A stretch of 64,000 nucleotides of DNA, taken from JANJTB01 sp032027125 (lineage in GTDB: Bacteria; Bacteroidota; Ignavibacteria; Kapaibacteriales; UBA2268). Shown in pieces: positions 1 through 9,031 of this stretch (positions are counted from its first letter, which is position 1; every line of letters starts with the position of its first letter). A model generated the notes under the pieces. The model was not told where the DNA came from and did no database searches. It saw only the letters and a program-made list of their open reading frames with translations. The stretch is taken from the NCBI GenBank assembly GCA_032027125.1, contig JAVSMQ010000001.1, forward strand, positions 4,407,003 through 4,471,002, in the 5' to 3' direction. Position numbers and translations under genes: made by a program.

Positions 1-61
1 CAATTTTTTGAAGATATTCTTGTCGCTTTCTAATATTTTTAGGTATTTCAATCATTTCCAT
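1..61 (-). CDS. 5' end of an unidentified gene running off the left edge
   Basis: Only the first 20 codons are present, read leftward from an ATG at 59-61 (a second ATG lies two codons in). The visible peptide begins MEMIEIPKNIRKRQEY and is charged and polar, with no signal peptide. Starts of this style occur in AAA_14-type ATPases, but 20 residues cannot establish a family. The 40-bp repeats at 101-220 lie just upstream of its start. Confidence 0.4.
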   Translation of the reverse strand, partial: MEMIEIPKNIRKRQEYLQKI

Positions 62-100
62 TTTTAAATTATTGTAAATCTGATTAAGCAAAAATAAGAA

Positions 101-220
101 TTATTTGAATTATATTTAAAACTTTTTTGCAAATATCCGATTTCTTTAATTATAATTAAAACTTTTCTCAATTTACCCGATTTCTTTAATTATAATTAAA
201 ACTAATTTCATTTAGAGTAC
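101..220. repeat. Three tandem 40-bp AT-rich units with a perfect palindrome
   Basis: Three consecutive units with a 40-bp period (about 101-140, 141-180, 181-220). Units 2 and 3 share the same first 23 bases or so and each carries the perfect 16-bp palindrome TTTAATTATAATTAAA (145-160 and 185-200); unit 1 is degenerate. They fill the gap between the stop of the dioxygenase gene and the start of the leftmost gene. They could be regulator-binding iterons for that gene, or simply a minisatellite. Confidence 0.6.
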
Positions 221-244
221 AAATTGATTGAAATAAGACATCAT

Positions 245-1120
245 TTATTTAAATAAAACACTTCGCATACTCATCGAGCCCATGTCAAAAGAATCATTAA
301 AGAAAAAGAAATCATCTTTTATATCTCTCAGTCCTAATGCATATATGAGTGGAATATAGTGGTCATTTGTAGGATGTGCCAAATTGGAAATGCTCCCGAG
401 TTTTTCGTAACTAATCAAATTCTCAGGGTTATTCTCTTCAATAGATGTTTTTACAACATTATCAAATTCAATTGCCCAATCATAAGGTTTTGTATCTCCT
501 TTCCATTTTGCCATACGCAAATTATGAACAACATTCCCGCTTCCAATAATTAGAACACCCTTTTTTCTCAGAAATGACAATTCTTTTGCCAGTTCAAAAT
601 GATATTGCATCGGCTTACCGAAATCAATACTCATTTGATAAACCGGAATGTCAGCCTTAGGGTACATATTCATTAATACACTCCATGCACCATGGTCGAG
701 TCCCCAATCAAAATCAGACAAAACATTATTTGATTTTACAGTTTCAGAAGTAAGTTCTGCAAATTCTACTGCACCAGGTGCCGGATACTGCTGTTCGAAT
801 AATTCCTGTGGAAAACCGCCGAAATCGTGAATTGTTTTTGGATTTTCTGCCATTGTTACAAATGTACCTTTTGTAAGCCAATGAGCTGAAATACAAAGAA
901 TAGCCTTTGGAACCGGAAGTTTTTGTGCAATATCAGCCCATCCTTTTCTATAAATGTTATCTGTTATGGCATTCATAGGATTTCCGTGCCCTACAAATAA
1001 AAATGGCATAACTTCACTATGGGGACTATCTTTTACAATATTACTAAAAGTATTCAGATTCATGGCTATACCTCCTAAAGGCAGTAATGATAATGTTTTT
1101 ATAAAAGTACGTTTGTCCAT
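245..1120 (-). CDS. ygiD: DODA-type extradiol ring-cleavage dioxygenase (YgiD-like)
   Basis: A 291-residue LigB-superfamily protein of the 4,5-DOPA extradiol dioxygenase type, which opens catechol rings using a divalent metal held by histidines. Matching motifs are VGHGNPM (His about 45), IHDFGGFPQELF, LDHGAWSVL in mid-protein and HPTNDHYIPLIYALG near the end. The first 25 or so residues (MDKRTFIKTLSLLPLGG) look like a Tat-like or related export leader with KR rather than RR, so the enzyme may be exported. It stands alone; ychF upstream is on the same strand 80 bp away. The physiological substrate cannot be read from sequence. Confidence 0.88.
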   Translation of the reverse strand: MDKRTFIKTLSLLPLGGIAMNLNTFSNIVKDSPHSEVMPFLFVGHGNPMNAITDNIYRKGWADIAQKLPVPKAILCISAHWLTKGTFVTMAENPKTIHDFGGFPQELFEQQYPAPGAVEFAELTSETVKSNNVLSDFDWGLDHGAWSVLMNMYPKADIPVYQMSIDFGKPMQYHFELAKELSFLRKKGVLIIGSGNVVHNLRMAKWKGDTKPYDWAIEFDNVVKTSIEENNPENLISYEKLGSISNLAHPTNDHYIPLIYALGLRDIKDDFFFFNDSFDMGSMSMRSVLFK

Positions 1121-1200
1121 GTTTCATTTTAATATTCAAACAAATCAAAAATTATCATTAGTGAATGCTAACCTCTAAAAATCAGTAAAATTGTATTTGA

Positions 1201-2310
1201 TTAAACATTAAATCTGAAGTGCATTATATCACCATCCTTGACAATATAATCTCTTCCTTCGATTCTTAATTTACCGGCATCTTTGATTTTCTGCTCAGTT
1301 TTGAGTTCAAACAAATCATTGCAATGATAAACTTCCGCCTTAATGAATCCTTTCTCAAAATCTGAGTGAATTACACCGGCTGCCTGTGGAGCAGTATAGC
1401 CTTTACGAAAAGTCCATGCACGGTCTTCATCGGCACCGGCTGTAAAATAAGTTTGGAGGTCAAGACTGTGGTATGCAGCACGTACCATTTTATCCAAGCC
1501 CGATTCTTCAAGTCCTGCAGCTTCAAGAAAATCTTTTTTCTCTTCTACCGATTCAAGTTCGGAAATTTCTGATTCAAGTTTGCCGCATATAACAATTACA
1601 TCCGAGCCGTTCTTTTCTGCAATAGTTCTGACCTGTCTGACATATTCATTATCAGTTGTAATGCTGTCTTCGTCAACATTACAGCAGTAAATCTGTTTCT
1701 TAAGTGTAATCAGATTTAAGTCTTTAATGGAATCTAACTGCACCTCATCCAATTCCAAATTTCTCGCAGGAATACCTTTATTTAAATTTTCAGCAAGTAT
1801 GCGAAGAACCGGCTCTGCTGTTTTAGCCTTTTCAACTGTCTGTTTATCATTAGACCTCAGAAATTTGCCCAATCCGTCAATTCTTTTCTGGACTGTTTCG
1901 AGGTCGGCAAGAGCAAGTTCTATTTCAACTGTTTCTACATCTCTTGATGGATTAATACTGCCTTCAACATGAACTATATTGTCATTATCAAAGCATCTGA
2001 CAACATGTATTATTGCACCAACCTGACGAATATTCCCAAGAAACTGATTACCGAGCCCCTCCCCTTTCGAAGCTCCTCGGACTAATCCTGCAATGTCAAC
2101 AAATTCGACTGTTGTATGGACTAATTTTAGCGGTGGTATTAATTCTGCTATTTTATTTAATCTCAAATCCGGAACATCCACAATTCCGAAATTGGGGTTT
2201 ATTGTACAAAAAGGATAATTAGCCGCCTCAGCAGGTGCAGCAGTTAGAGCCGAGAATAAGGTTGATTTACCGACATTCGGCAATCCGACAATTCCACAAT
2301 TTAAAGCCAT
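1201..2310 (-). CDS. ychF: Redox-regulated ATPase YchF (Obg-family P-loop protein)
   Basis: A 369-residue YchF/OLA1 protein of normal length. The P-loop GLPNVGKST is at residues 9-17, the G3 motif DIAGLV follows in the first 80 residues, and the G4 position reads NVDE. This NxxE replaces the GTPase NKxD and explains why the family prefers ATP. The C-terminal part (FTAGADEDRAWTFRKG to HFRFNV) is the TGS domain. YchF associates with ribosomes and is linked to oxidative-stress control in other bacteria. It appears monocistronic. Confidence 0.96.
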   Translation of the reverse strand: MALNCGIVGLPNVGKSTLFSALTAAPAEAANYPFCTINPNFGIVDVPDLRLNKIAELIPPLKLVHTTVEFVDIAGLVRGASKGEGLGNQFLGNIRQVGAIIHVVRCFDNDNIVHVEGSINPSRDVETVEIELALADLETVQKRIDGLGKFLRSNDKQTVEKAKTAEPVLRILAENLNKGIPARNLELDEVQLDSIKDLNLITLKKQIYCCNVDEDSITTDNEYVRQVRTIAEKNGSDVIVICGKLESEISELESVEEKKDFLEAAGLEESGLDKMVRAAYHSLDLQTYFTAGADEDRAWTFRKGYTAPQAAGVIHSDFEKGFIKAEVYHCNDLFELKTEQKIKDAGKLRIEGRDYIVKDGDIMHFRFNV

Positions 2311-2446
2311 AATTTATTTTTTCGGGTTTTCATTTAAAAAATCCAGTAACGTTTGAGACAGGTAAATATTAAAAATATCTTGATTTGAATCCATTGAAGA
2401 ACACAAAGTCATACCAGGGATGATTGTAAAAAGCAACTTTTAATGA

Positions 2447-3454
2447 CTAAGCATAAAGTTTGTAACAGTCTAAGCAAATACATCCCTTCATTTCTTCAAT
2501 AATCTTCATATCTTTTTCTTTAAATAATTTACGAATGTTTTGCATTGATTTATTATTCCATTCATCCGATATTGAATTATTTATTATATTCCCGAATGCA
2601 AACTCACTTGCTAATCCGGCAAGACAACATGCTTTTAAATCTCCCTGCCAGGTAATATTCACAACATACCATAACCAATAGCATGACTTTGATTCATTGG
2701 ATTTGTTCTTTTCTATATTTGTTGACAGTTCCCGCAGGTCTTTTATTAAATGCCTGTCTGCACCCAAAGAAACAGAGAGTTTTTTTACCTGTTCTACCTC
2801 ATGAAAATTTTCATGAAAAGTGATATATTGTGTTTCAATATAAGGAATTTTACTTTTTCTTGCTTTTTTCTTTTCAACCAAATACTGGATATTTTGAACA
2901 ACAGTTTCCAATTTTCCACCCGTACGAACCTTATCATATACTTCTTCAGTAGCACCATCCAATCCGACAATCAAATAATCCAGCCCTGCATCAATCAGAT
3001 TTTCGGTTTCCTCTTTAGATATGGTAGTAAAATTTGTACTAACAGCAGTAATAATATTATTTTGGGTTGCGTATTCAACCATTTTAATGAAATCTTTATT
3101 TAAAAATGATTCACCTACACCATCAAGTCTGACCAACACTAAATAATCTTTTAAATCATCAATTATTTTCTTAAAACTTTCAAATTTCATGAAACCTTTT
3201 TGTTGGAAATTTGTATCATTACCGGTCAGGCAGTATGGACATTTTAAATTACATACATTGGTTAATTCAATGTGTAAAATAAAAGGATGTGATGATAATT
3301 TGACCTTTTTGATTTTTCTTTCGTATTCTGCGTGTAAAGCATTAAGTATTTTTTTAAAACTTATTGATTTATTAGAATTTAAGATTGCCGGGAAATATCT
3401 TAGGAAAGTTTGACCTAATTCCTGAGGTCCATAAAAAAAATTTAAAAATTTCAT
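2447..3454 (-). CDS. Radical SAM protein with SPASM-like C-terminus
   Basis: A 335-residue radical SAM enzyme. The cluster-binding CxxxCxxC motif is within ELTNVCNLKCPYCLTG (Cys68, 72, 75), followed by the TIM-barrel segments VRLDGVGESFLNKDF and LIVGLDGATEEVYDKVRTGG. Late cysteines (SKSCYWLW, LKACCLAG, KGCICLDCY) fit an auxiliary-cluster SPASM domain. SPASM proteins often mature peptides or modify sugars, but no peptide precursor or partner gene is adjacent, so the substrate is unknown. The 518 bases between it and the next gene separate two divergent transcripts. Confidence 0.85.
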   Translation of the reverse strand: MKFLNFFYGPQELGQTFLRYFPAILNSNKSISFKKILNALHAEYERKIKKVKLSSHPFILHIELTNVCNLKCPYCLTGNDTNFQQKGFMKFESFKKIIDDLKDYLVLVRLDGVGESFLNKDFIKMVEYATQNNIITAVSTNFTTISKEETENLIDAGLDYLIVGLDGATEEVYDKVRTGGKLETVVQNIQYLVEKKKARKSKIPYIETQYITFHENFHEVEQVKKLSVSLGADRHLIKDLRELSTNIEKNKSNESKSCYWLWYVVNITWQGDLKACCLAGLASEFAFGNIINNSISDEWNNKSMQNIRKLFKEKDMKIIEEMKGCICLDCYKLYA

Positions 3455-3972
3455 TTAGTACTCTTTTGTTTAAAGTATATTAATTTGTCAATTCTTTTAT
3501 GAGAAAATTTCCGCTCTGTTGTTTTAATAAATTAAGCAAAAAATCTATCAGTTACTTACACACTCAAAATAATCATGTTAACTGGAATTTTAATTCTAAA
3601 AGAAGAACTACATAAAAATTTCAACATATTAATAATTATTGTTTGACTAAAACTATTCTTTCAAAAAATTAACAATTTTCAAATTATGTTACGTTATTGG
3701 ATTTACATTATTTTAGTTTTATCCAGCCATTGTTGATTATCAAGTTAATATTTGCGATATAATTCGGAATGAGGTCAAATTCATTTTTATTAACTTTCAA
3801 CTGCCATAGAACATGCTATTAATGAGTAATATTGAATAATTGTATCTCTTTATATAATAAAACAGGAATGCGAGTTATTCAACATTTCTAAATAACCCAC
3901 AGAAGATGAGATGAAAAATTTGTACTTTTGCAGCTGTAATTTTACTGAATAACTATTTTTATATCGGAGTTA
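3455..3972. other. Divergent intergenic region, 518 bp
   Basis: AT-rich spacer between the leftward radical SAM gene and the rightward EamA transporter gene. I see no open frame of note, tRNA or repeat. The only recognisable element is a TAnnTTTG-like promoter box at 3923-3930. Confidence 0.5.
3923..3930 (+). promoter_or_regulatory. Candidate Bacteroidota-type -7 box for the EamA gene
   Basis: TACTTTTG matches the TAnnTTTG consensus of the Bacteroidota primary sigma factor, about 45 bp before the start codon. No convincing -33 TTTG lies at the usual spacing. Pattern match only. Confidence 0.4.
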
Positions 3973-4875
3973 TTGAATTTGAAACAGTGGAAGGCAGAAC
4001 TTGCATTACTACTTGTAACTTTTCTGTGGGGTGGTACATTCCTTTTCACCAAATTAGGATTGGATGACTGCACTCCTTCTACATTCATATTAATGCGTTT
4101 TATGATAGCCTTATCTCTTTCGATGATTTTTTTTGGTAGAAAACTTAAGGGTATTAACCGTGAAACCTTAATTCAGGGAATTATACTCGGACTGCTATTC
4201 GGGGGAGGTTTTGTACTTCAGACCTATGGTTTAAAATTTACATCAGTTTCTAAAACTGCATTTATAACAGGCATGACAGTTCCTATAACCCCTTTTGTAT
4301 TTAAACTGATACAAAAAACTAAGATTCAACTTTGGTCAAAAATTGGTGTGGTAGTTGCTACAATAGGATTATATGTCTTTACAAAGCCGGATTTTGATAA
4401 TATAAATCTCGGTGATTTCCTAACCCTGCTCTCTACATTTTTCTGGGCTTTTTATATCACTTTTATGGATAAATTCACCAAAGGAAGCCGTGATAACAAC
4501 AAAACACACCAGCTTGTAATTCTTCAGTTTGTTGCAGCAATGCTTCCTGCAGCTTTGACGTTATTATTTCTTGAATTGCAAGACTTCAGATTCAATTTAT
4601 CGGTAAATTTAATAAGCGCATTAGCATTCAACGGCATTCTTGCATCATTTCTTGTGACAATTATACATACAAGTGTTCAGAGATATACCACACCGGTAAA
4701 AGCAGCCTTAATCTTCTCGCTTGAGCCTATTGTTGCCAACGGTTTTGCAATTATCTTTATAAATGAAATTCTAAGCGGAAGAGAATATTCAGGAGCCGCA
4801 ATTCTATTCTCAGGATTGTTAATTTCTGAATTGGGTCCTATGATTCAGAGATTATTTCTCAGAAGAAGAATCTGA
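3973..4875 (+). CDS. EamA/DMT-family inner-membrane transporter
   Basis: A 300-residue drug/metabolite transporter with two EamA repeats and about ten hydrophobic segments. The opening LALLLVTFLWGGTFLFTKLG and the internal repeat DFLTLLSTFFWAFYITFMDKF are typical. Members export amino acids, metabolites or drugs; the substrate is not predictable. The start is TTG. A CGGAG at 3965-3969 sits only 3 bases before TTG 3973 but 9 bases before a second in-frame TTG at 3979, so the true start may be 3979. Confidence 0.85.
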   Translation: MNLKQWKAELALLLVTFLWGGTFLFTKLGLDDCTPSTFILMRFMIALSLSMIFFGRKLKGINRETLIQGIILGLLFGGGFVLQTYGLKFTSVSKTAFITGMTVPITPFVFKLIQKTKIQLWSKIGVVVATIGLYVFTKPDFDNINLGDFLTLLSTFFWAFYITFMDKFTKGSRDNNKTHQLVILQFVAAMLPAALTLLFLELQDFRFNLSVNLISALAFNGILASFLVTIIHTSVQRYTTPVKAALIFSLEPIVANGFAIIFINEILSGREYSGAAILFSGLLISELGPMIQRLFLRRRI

Positions 4876-5019
4876 AATCGGATTAATCAAGAATTAGTCA
4901 AAATAACAACTACAAGGATAATTTTGTTGATTTTGATAATCCACAAAATAATATCTAAATAAACTCATTTTGGAGTTGGAGATAGTATCTTTTATTTCTA
5001 ATCAGTTACTGAATTCATA

Positions 5020-5712
5020 TTACAAATAGACTTGAATGCCGAGAAGAAGGTTAATTCTTTTTTGATTAATTTTAAAATCTAATTCTTCTTCCGTTAAAGT
5101 TGTTGTTTTACCGGTTAATTCACCAAGCTCATATCTTGCAGTCAACTCAAATGCGACATGTTTGGTTGCAAATAAGGATGCTCCCAGCCCAAGATTATAT
5201 CCAAGTCCGTCTGCATCTGTTATATGATTTTCAATAGATTGCCCATTACCCTTATTATTTGATTCATCATGATATGACAAATATCCGATTGAAAATTCTC
5301 CGAAAAGAGCATATTTATCGTTGGCAAATGGCTGGTAAAAACGTCCCCATAATCCGATAAATCCAAGAACCTCGTAATCAATTTGTTCAGCATTTGTAGG
5401 ATTTGGGTCCGGCTTGATATTTTGGTTATTATTACTCCATTGCAAATCCATACCGACAGCAACGTTCTTGAATAGCATTCTTCCATTTCGGGAATTAATG
5501 TTATACGAAGTATTGGAAATATTGCTTTTGTTCGATAATCCTGTACTGTTCAAATCTGCATGATTATTGTCAAATGCTGCATTTCCGGCAATTCCGAAAA
5601 TCCATGTATCAATACTGAAAGGACTAAAATATTCATCATTACCAACTTGTGAAAATAATGAAGTAGAAAATACAAACAAAAAAAGCGGGACTAAATATTT
5701 CATAAAAATCAT
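5020..5712 (-). CDS. Outer-membrane beta-barrel protein (porin-like)
   Basis: A 230-residue protein with a clear signal peptide (MKYLVPLFLFVFSTSLFSQ) and alternating amphipathic strands ending in LLLGIQVYL, typical of a small eight-stranded outer-membrane barrel. The cue FGEFSIGYLSYHDE and the later LGYNLGLGASLFATKHVAFELTARYELG are barrel strands. ATGs at 5712 and 5703 are both possible; the second gives the more compact signal peptide. It is followed on the same strand by another outer-membrane protein gene, but no function can be assigned. Confidence 0.72.
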   Translation of the reverse strand: MIFMKYLVPLFLFVFSTSLFSQVGNDEYFSPFSIDTWIFGIAGNAAFDNNHADLNSTGLSNKSNISNTSYNINSRNGRMLFKNVAVGMDLQWSNNNQNIKPDPNPTNAEQIDYEVLGFIGLWGRFYQPFANDKYALFGEFSIGYLSYHDESNNKGNGQSIENHITDADGLGYNLGLGASLFATKHVAFELTARYELGELTGKTTTLTEEELDFKINQKRINLLLGIQVYL

Positions 5713-5764
5713 ACCAGATAGTTTATAATTTGCATCAAAACGTTGTAAATATATTTATATTTTT

Positions 5765-8221
5765 TCAAAATGATGCGGCTCCGAGAGTAAAGAAGAACTT
5801 CGGAACATCTCTCTGTGAAAATCTTGCTGAAATATCAAATCTCAAGAATATTAATATTTGGTTTATCCCGATTCCGGCTTCGTAAAAATATTTATCGGGT
5901 GTTGCAGCAGTTTGCCTTGTCCTGTAATATTCACCGTCAACTTTTGAAAAAACGGCATTATCAGTAAATTCGCTGTACCCGATATTCCCGAAAAGTACAA
6001 ATTCTATGCCGAATGATGCCACATTTGGAATCCTTAATACTCCGGGAATGATTTCGCCGAAATTATGCTCAAATGCTAAAGAAAGAAATCTGTCACCCAA
6101 AAATTCCTTTACTTCCATTCCGCGAAAAGAGTTCCCGCCAATACCGGAAACGGCTGATTCAAGACTGAAATATCTTTGGGGAGGCAGTCCGCCCCACGCC
6201 ATACCGCCGCTTAATCTTAAATCTATTCTCCATAATGGAAGTGTCTTTGTTCGAAGATTCATCATTACATTGACCCGTTTATAAGTGTAATCGGAATATA
6301 TGATTGATGGTTCGGATATTAATCCTGCTATGCCGAATCCAAAGTTAGAAAGTCTTCTTTCCGGAGAGAATTGATAGTTAAGTTCAAAGCCAAGAGAATT
6401 TTCCGTTCCTTCGATAATATCAGGATTCGGTCTGAAATATAAACCAGAATTAAAGATTGAAAATTCGGTATTGACAATTGCATTTCGCTGTCTCTCGTGA
6501 AGTAAGAACATTTTTATTGAATTTGGTCTTTCATATATATTTCTCTTAATAAACCGCAGCTGCCCCTGACTTGCTTCAAACCCTGCTTTAAACCCCTGTC
6601 TGTAATAATAATCACCATAATCATTATTGAAAATAATTGATGTTAATGTGATTGTTTCCGGGCTAACAATATATGGATTATCAATTCGGTTCAAATTGTA
6701 AAATGATTCTCCGGTCAAGGCAAACTGCCTCTCTTCATCTAAAAATTGCTTTATGACAATTGACCCGTAAGGCATTTTATCAGCAAATCCATATCCTAAT
6801 TTGACATAAGCTTCGGTATAATCTGTAATATCACCTCTGACTCCTATACCGAGATATGCTCCATGAACTCTGTTATATTGAAATATATCCTGCCAACCTG
6901 TAAACGGCGGTCTCGCTAATTTTGCAATCTGTCTGCTTACCGGTCCAAAATATGTACCGAAAAATCCTTCAGTATAAGCAGAATCCGGATTTTCTCTTGC
7001 TCGGGCAATTGCATCATAAGCAAATACTTCATCCTTTGTTAGAGGGACTACCTGATTCATTTCCCAAAAAAGAGTATCAAAACTGTCTGCCAATTTTGAT
7101 GCATCTACCCTTTTTCGGTTAAAGTATTTTGAAGGTATATCTATATTTAACAGATAATCATAAGCAAAAGTTTCAATTTTGACATCAACACGCGGTGAAA
7201 TCACCCATAGAAAATCTGCATCTACGCTTGAATATATATTCAAATATGAAGGGGTCACATAAAAATTATCAATCAAATCAAATGTTTGTTTATAAAATAA
7301 AACTGCTTTAAAAGGCAGTTCGACCGCCGCATTTGGAGTAAGCTCAACCGATTTGGGAATAAGTCTGTTTGTGTCCAGCAATACAAATCCTGTAAATTGT
7401 TTACGCTGGTCAGATTTTGGAGTTGATATAATCCTCGCTATTGATTTATCCGGATTGTCTTCATATTTTTCATCAAGTATGAAATCATAAAAATCTAACG
7501 CATCCCGGTGAAATGGTGTTGCAACGTCATCGCCAATCAATCTAACATAATCTTCGAAAGCATTGATATTAGTACCGAAAGTAACAAAATTTGCCTGCGA
7601 AGGTATATTGGCACTTTGTCTGCGTTGAATAATTTCATTATAATATAAATCCGGCGACTTATGATAACCTTTTGAGTAAGATTCAAATATTGAGAGAATA
7701 GTTGTGTCGGTTTCATTATCCCTTCTGCCTGCAAATGATGTATCTGCGGATGCTACCAGCTTTGTATAAAGTGTATAGGTATAAGTTTTAACAGAATCAT
7801 TATTCTTTAATTTTTTCTCAATCGTTTTTCTCATCAATCTCTCGGCTGCTGTCTCCGCGATGACAAAAACATCACCTGTCATTGCAGGATTGACAACAAG
7901 TACGACTTTATAATCCGTAATATCACTTTTTAATTCTATTTCTACAACCTCAGTTTTTTTCCCAACCATAGACATTAAAATAGTGTGTCTGCCTTCCGGA
8001 AGTTTTAATGAAAATTTGCCGCTTTTGTCTGAATATTTTCCTATATCCATATCGGCAACACGCACTGTCACACTTCGCAGTGGATTTCCTGTTTCACCGT
8101 CATAAATAATTCCTGAAAATATATATGAGCTATCCTTTTTTTTCGTCATTTCTGAAGACTCAGAATTATTCGGAAAATAAAGTAAAAACAAAAAAACAAG
8201 CAAAGTATATTTAAATATCAT
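5765..8221 (-). CDS. DUF5686 / carboxypeptidase-regulatory-like outer-membrane protein
   Basis: An 818-residue protein with an N-terminal signal sequence, a carboxypeptidase-D regulatory-like (CarboxypepD_reg-like) beta-sandwich at about 30-115 (GIIYDGETGNPLRSVTVRV, YSDKSGKFSLKLPEG), and a long region rich in barrel strands. This layout matches the DUF5686 family common in Bacteroidota and related to TonB-receptor biology. The C-terminal strand FFFTLGAASF ends in Phe, as barrel proteins do. The molecular role of the family is unknown. It lies 52 bp upstream of the small barrel gene on the same strand, so the two may be co-transcribed. Confidence 0.82.
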   Translation of the reverse strand: MIFKYTLLVFLFLLYFPNNSESSEMTKKKDSSYIFSGIIYDGETGNPLRSVTVRVADMDIGKYSDKSGKFSLKLPEGRHTILMSMVGKKTEVVEIELKSDITDYKVVLVVNPAMTGDVFVIAETAAERLMRKTIEKKLKNNDSVKTYTYTLYTKLVASADTSFAGRRDNETDTTILSIFESYSKGYHKSPDLYYNEIIQRRQSANIPSQANFVTFGTNINAFEDYVRLIGDDVATPFHRDALDFYDFILDEKYEDNPDKSIARIISTPKSDQRKQFTGFVLLDTNRLIPKSVELTPNAAVELPFKAVLFYKQTFDLIDNFYVTPSYLNIYSSVDADFLWVISPRVDVKIETFAYDYLLNIDIPSKYFNRKRVDASKLADSFDTLFWEMNQVVPLTKDEVFAYDAIARARENPDSAYTEGFFGTYFGPVSRQIAKLARPPFTGWQDIFQYNRVHGAYLGIGVRGDITDYTEAYVKLGYGFADKMPYGSIVIKQFLDEERQFALTGESFYNLNRIDNPYIVSPETITLTSIIFNNDYGDYYYRQGFKAGFEASQGQLRFIKRNIYERPNSIKMFLLHERQRNAIVNTEFSIFNSGLYFRPNPDIIEGTENSLGFELNYQFSPERRLSNFGFGIAGLISEPSIIYSDYTYKRVNVMMNLRTKTLPLWRIDLRLSGGMAWGGLPPQRYFSLESAVSGIGGNSFRGMEVKEFLGDRFLSLAFEHNFGEIIPGVLRIPNVASFGIEFVLFGNIGYSEFTDNAVFSKVDGEYYRTRQTAATPDKYFYEAGIGINQILIFLRFDISARFSQRDVPKFFFTLGAASF

Positions 8222-8249
8222 TAGATTATTGTCAATTTAATAGATTTGT

Positions 8250-8257
8250 CAAATTTA
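8250..8257 (-). promoter_or_regulatory. Candidate -7 box for the DUF5686 gene
   Basis: On the minus strand this reads TAAATTTG, a TAnnTTTG match about 29 bp upstream of the ATG at 8221. No clear -33 element. Confidence 0.35.
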
Positions 8258-8292
8258 TAATTTAAGACGAAATATCATATCCAATAATTGAT

Positions 8293-8300
8293 TATATTTG
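8293..8300 (+). promoter_or_regulatory. Candidate -7 box for the HEPN/MNT operon
   Basis: TATATTTG matches TAnnTTTG and lies 45 bp before the HEPN start codon. Confidence 0.35.
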
Positions 8301-8345
8301 TAAAATTGAAGTGTTATTAAAACAAAATTTGACAGGAACGATAAA

Positions 8346-8744
8346 ATGAATTTGGCAAAAGAAGAATATTTTAAATATTGGTTTTATAGTGCTGAAGACT
8401 TAATCGTAAGATCTGTGGATTCATTTAATGAAAAACGTTATGACTGGTGTTTATTTCTCGGCCATCGTGCGTTGATGAAAATATTAAAGGCTCATTATAT
8501 AATTAAAAATGATACGCCTCCTCCGGATGTAAATGACCTATTACAATTATCATACCTTTCAAATATAAAATTAAATGAAGAACAAATTTTGTTTTTTGAT
8601 ATTGCGAATCAATTTTATTCGTATGTGCGATTTCCTACTGACAAATTGAAATTTTATAAAATTGTACCCAAAGAATTTGCAGTTATTAATTTAAAGAAAA
8701 TAATAGAACATTACAAATGGTTACAATCCCTTCTTATATATTAG
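8346..8744 (+). CDS. HEPN-domain protein (partner of MNT nucleotidyltransferase)
   Basis: A 132-residue all-helical protein of HEPN type, recognisable from YWFYSAEDLIVRSVDSFNEKRYDWCLFLGHRALMK and the later YVRFP segment. HEPN proteins beside MNT proteins often form toxin-antitoxin modules in which HEPN is an RNase. The classical RX4-6H catalytic motif is not evident in the last helices, so this one may not be an active RNase. It overlaps the downstream gene by 28 bp, implying coupled translation. Confidence 0.78.
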   Translation: MNLAKEEYFKYWFYSAEDLIVRSVDSFNEKRYDWCLFLGHRALMKILKAHYIIKNDTPPPDVNDLLQLSYLSNIKLNEEQILFFDIANQFYSYVRFPTDKLKFYKIVPKEFAVINLKKIIEHYKWLQSLLIY

Positions 8745-9031
8745 AAAAAATAAATAAATATATTGAATTAATTCAGAATAGAGGCATTAGGATAATTAAT
8801 GTATATCTTTACGGTTCTTATGCAAATAATAATTTCAATGAATATAGCGATATTGATTTAGCAATTTTTTCAGACAGTTTTACAGGTATCGGTGTCATAG
8901 ATATTGATAAGATTTCCGGTATTTCACGTCAGGTTGATTCAAGAATATCAGCCTTAACGCTGAATCGCGAATCTTTTGACAGTTATTTTGTAAAATCTGA
9001 AATAATTGACAAAGGTATTAAAATTATTTAA
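8717..9031 (+). CDS. MNT-type minimal nucleotidyltransferase (putative antitoxin)
   Basis: A 104-residue nucleotidyltransferase with the intact signature GS-X10-DxD (GSYANNNFNEYSDID), which binds NTP and metal. In MntA-HepT systems the MNT protein adenylylates and neutralises the HEPN toxin, and that is the likely relation to the overlapping upstream gene. The gene ends at 9031, directly abutting the end of the convergent purK gene with no spacer. Confidence 0.82.
   Translation: MVTIPSYILEKINKYIELIQNRGIRIINVYLYGSYANNNFNEYSDIDLAIFSDSFTGIGVIDIDKISGISRQVDSRISALTLNRESFDSYFVKSEIIDKGIKII

Noticed and set aside
3189..3413. Plus-strand frame inside the radical SAM gene
   Set aside because: Antisense shadow of a well-supported gene.
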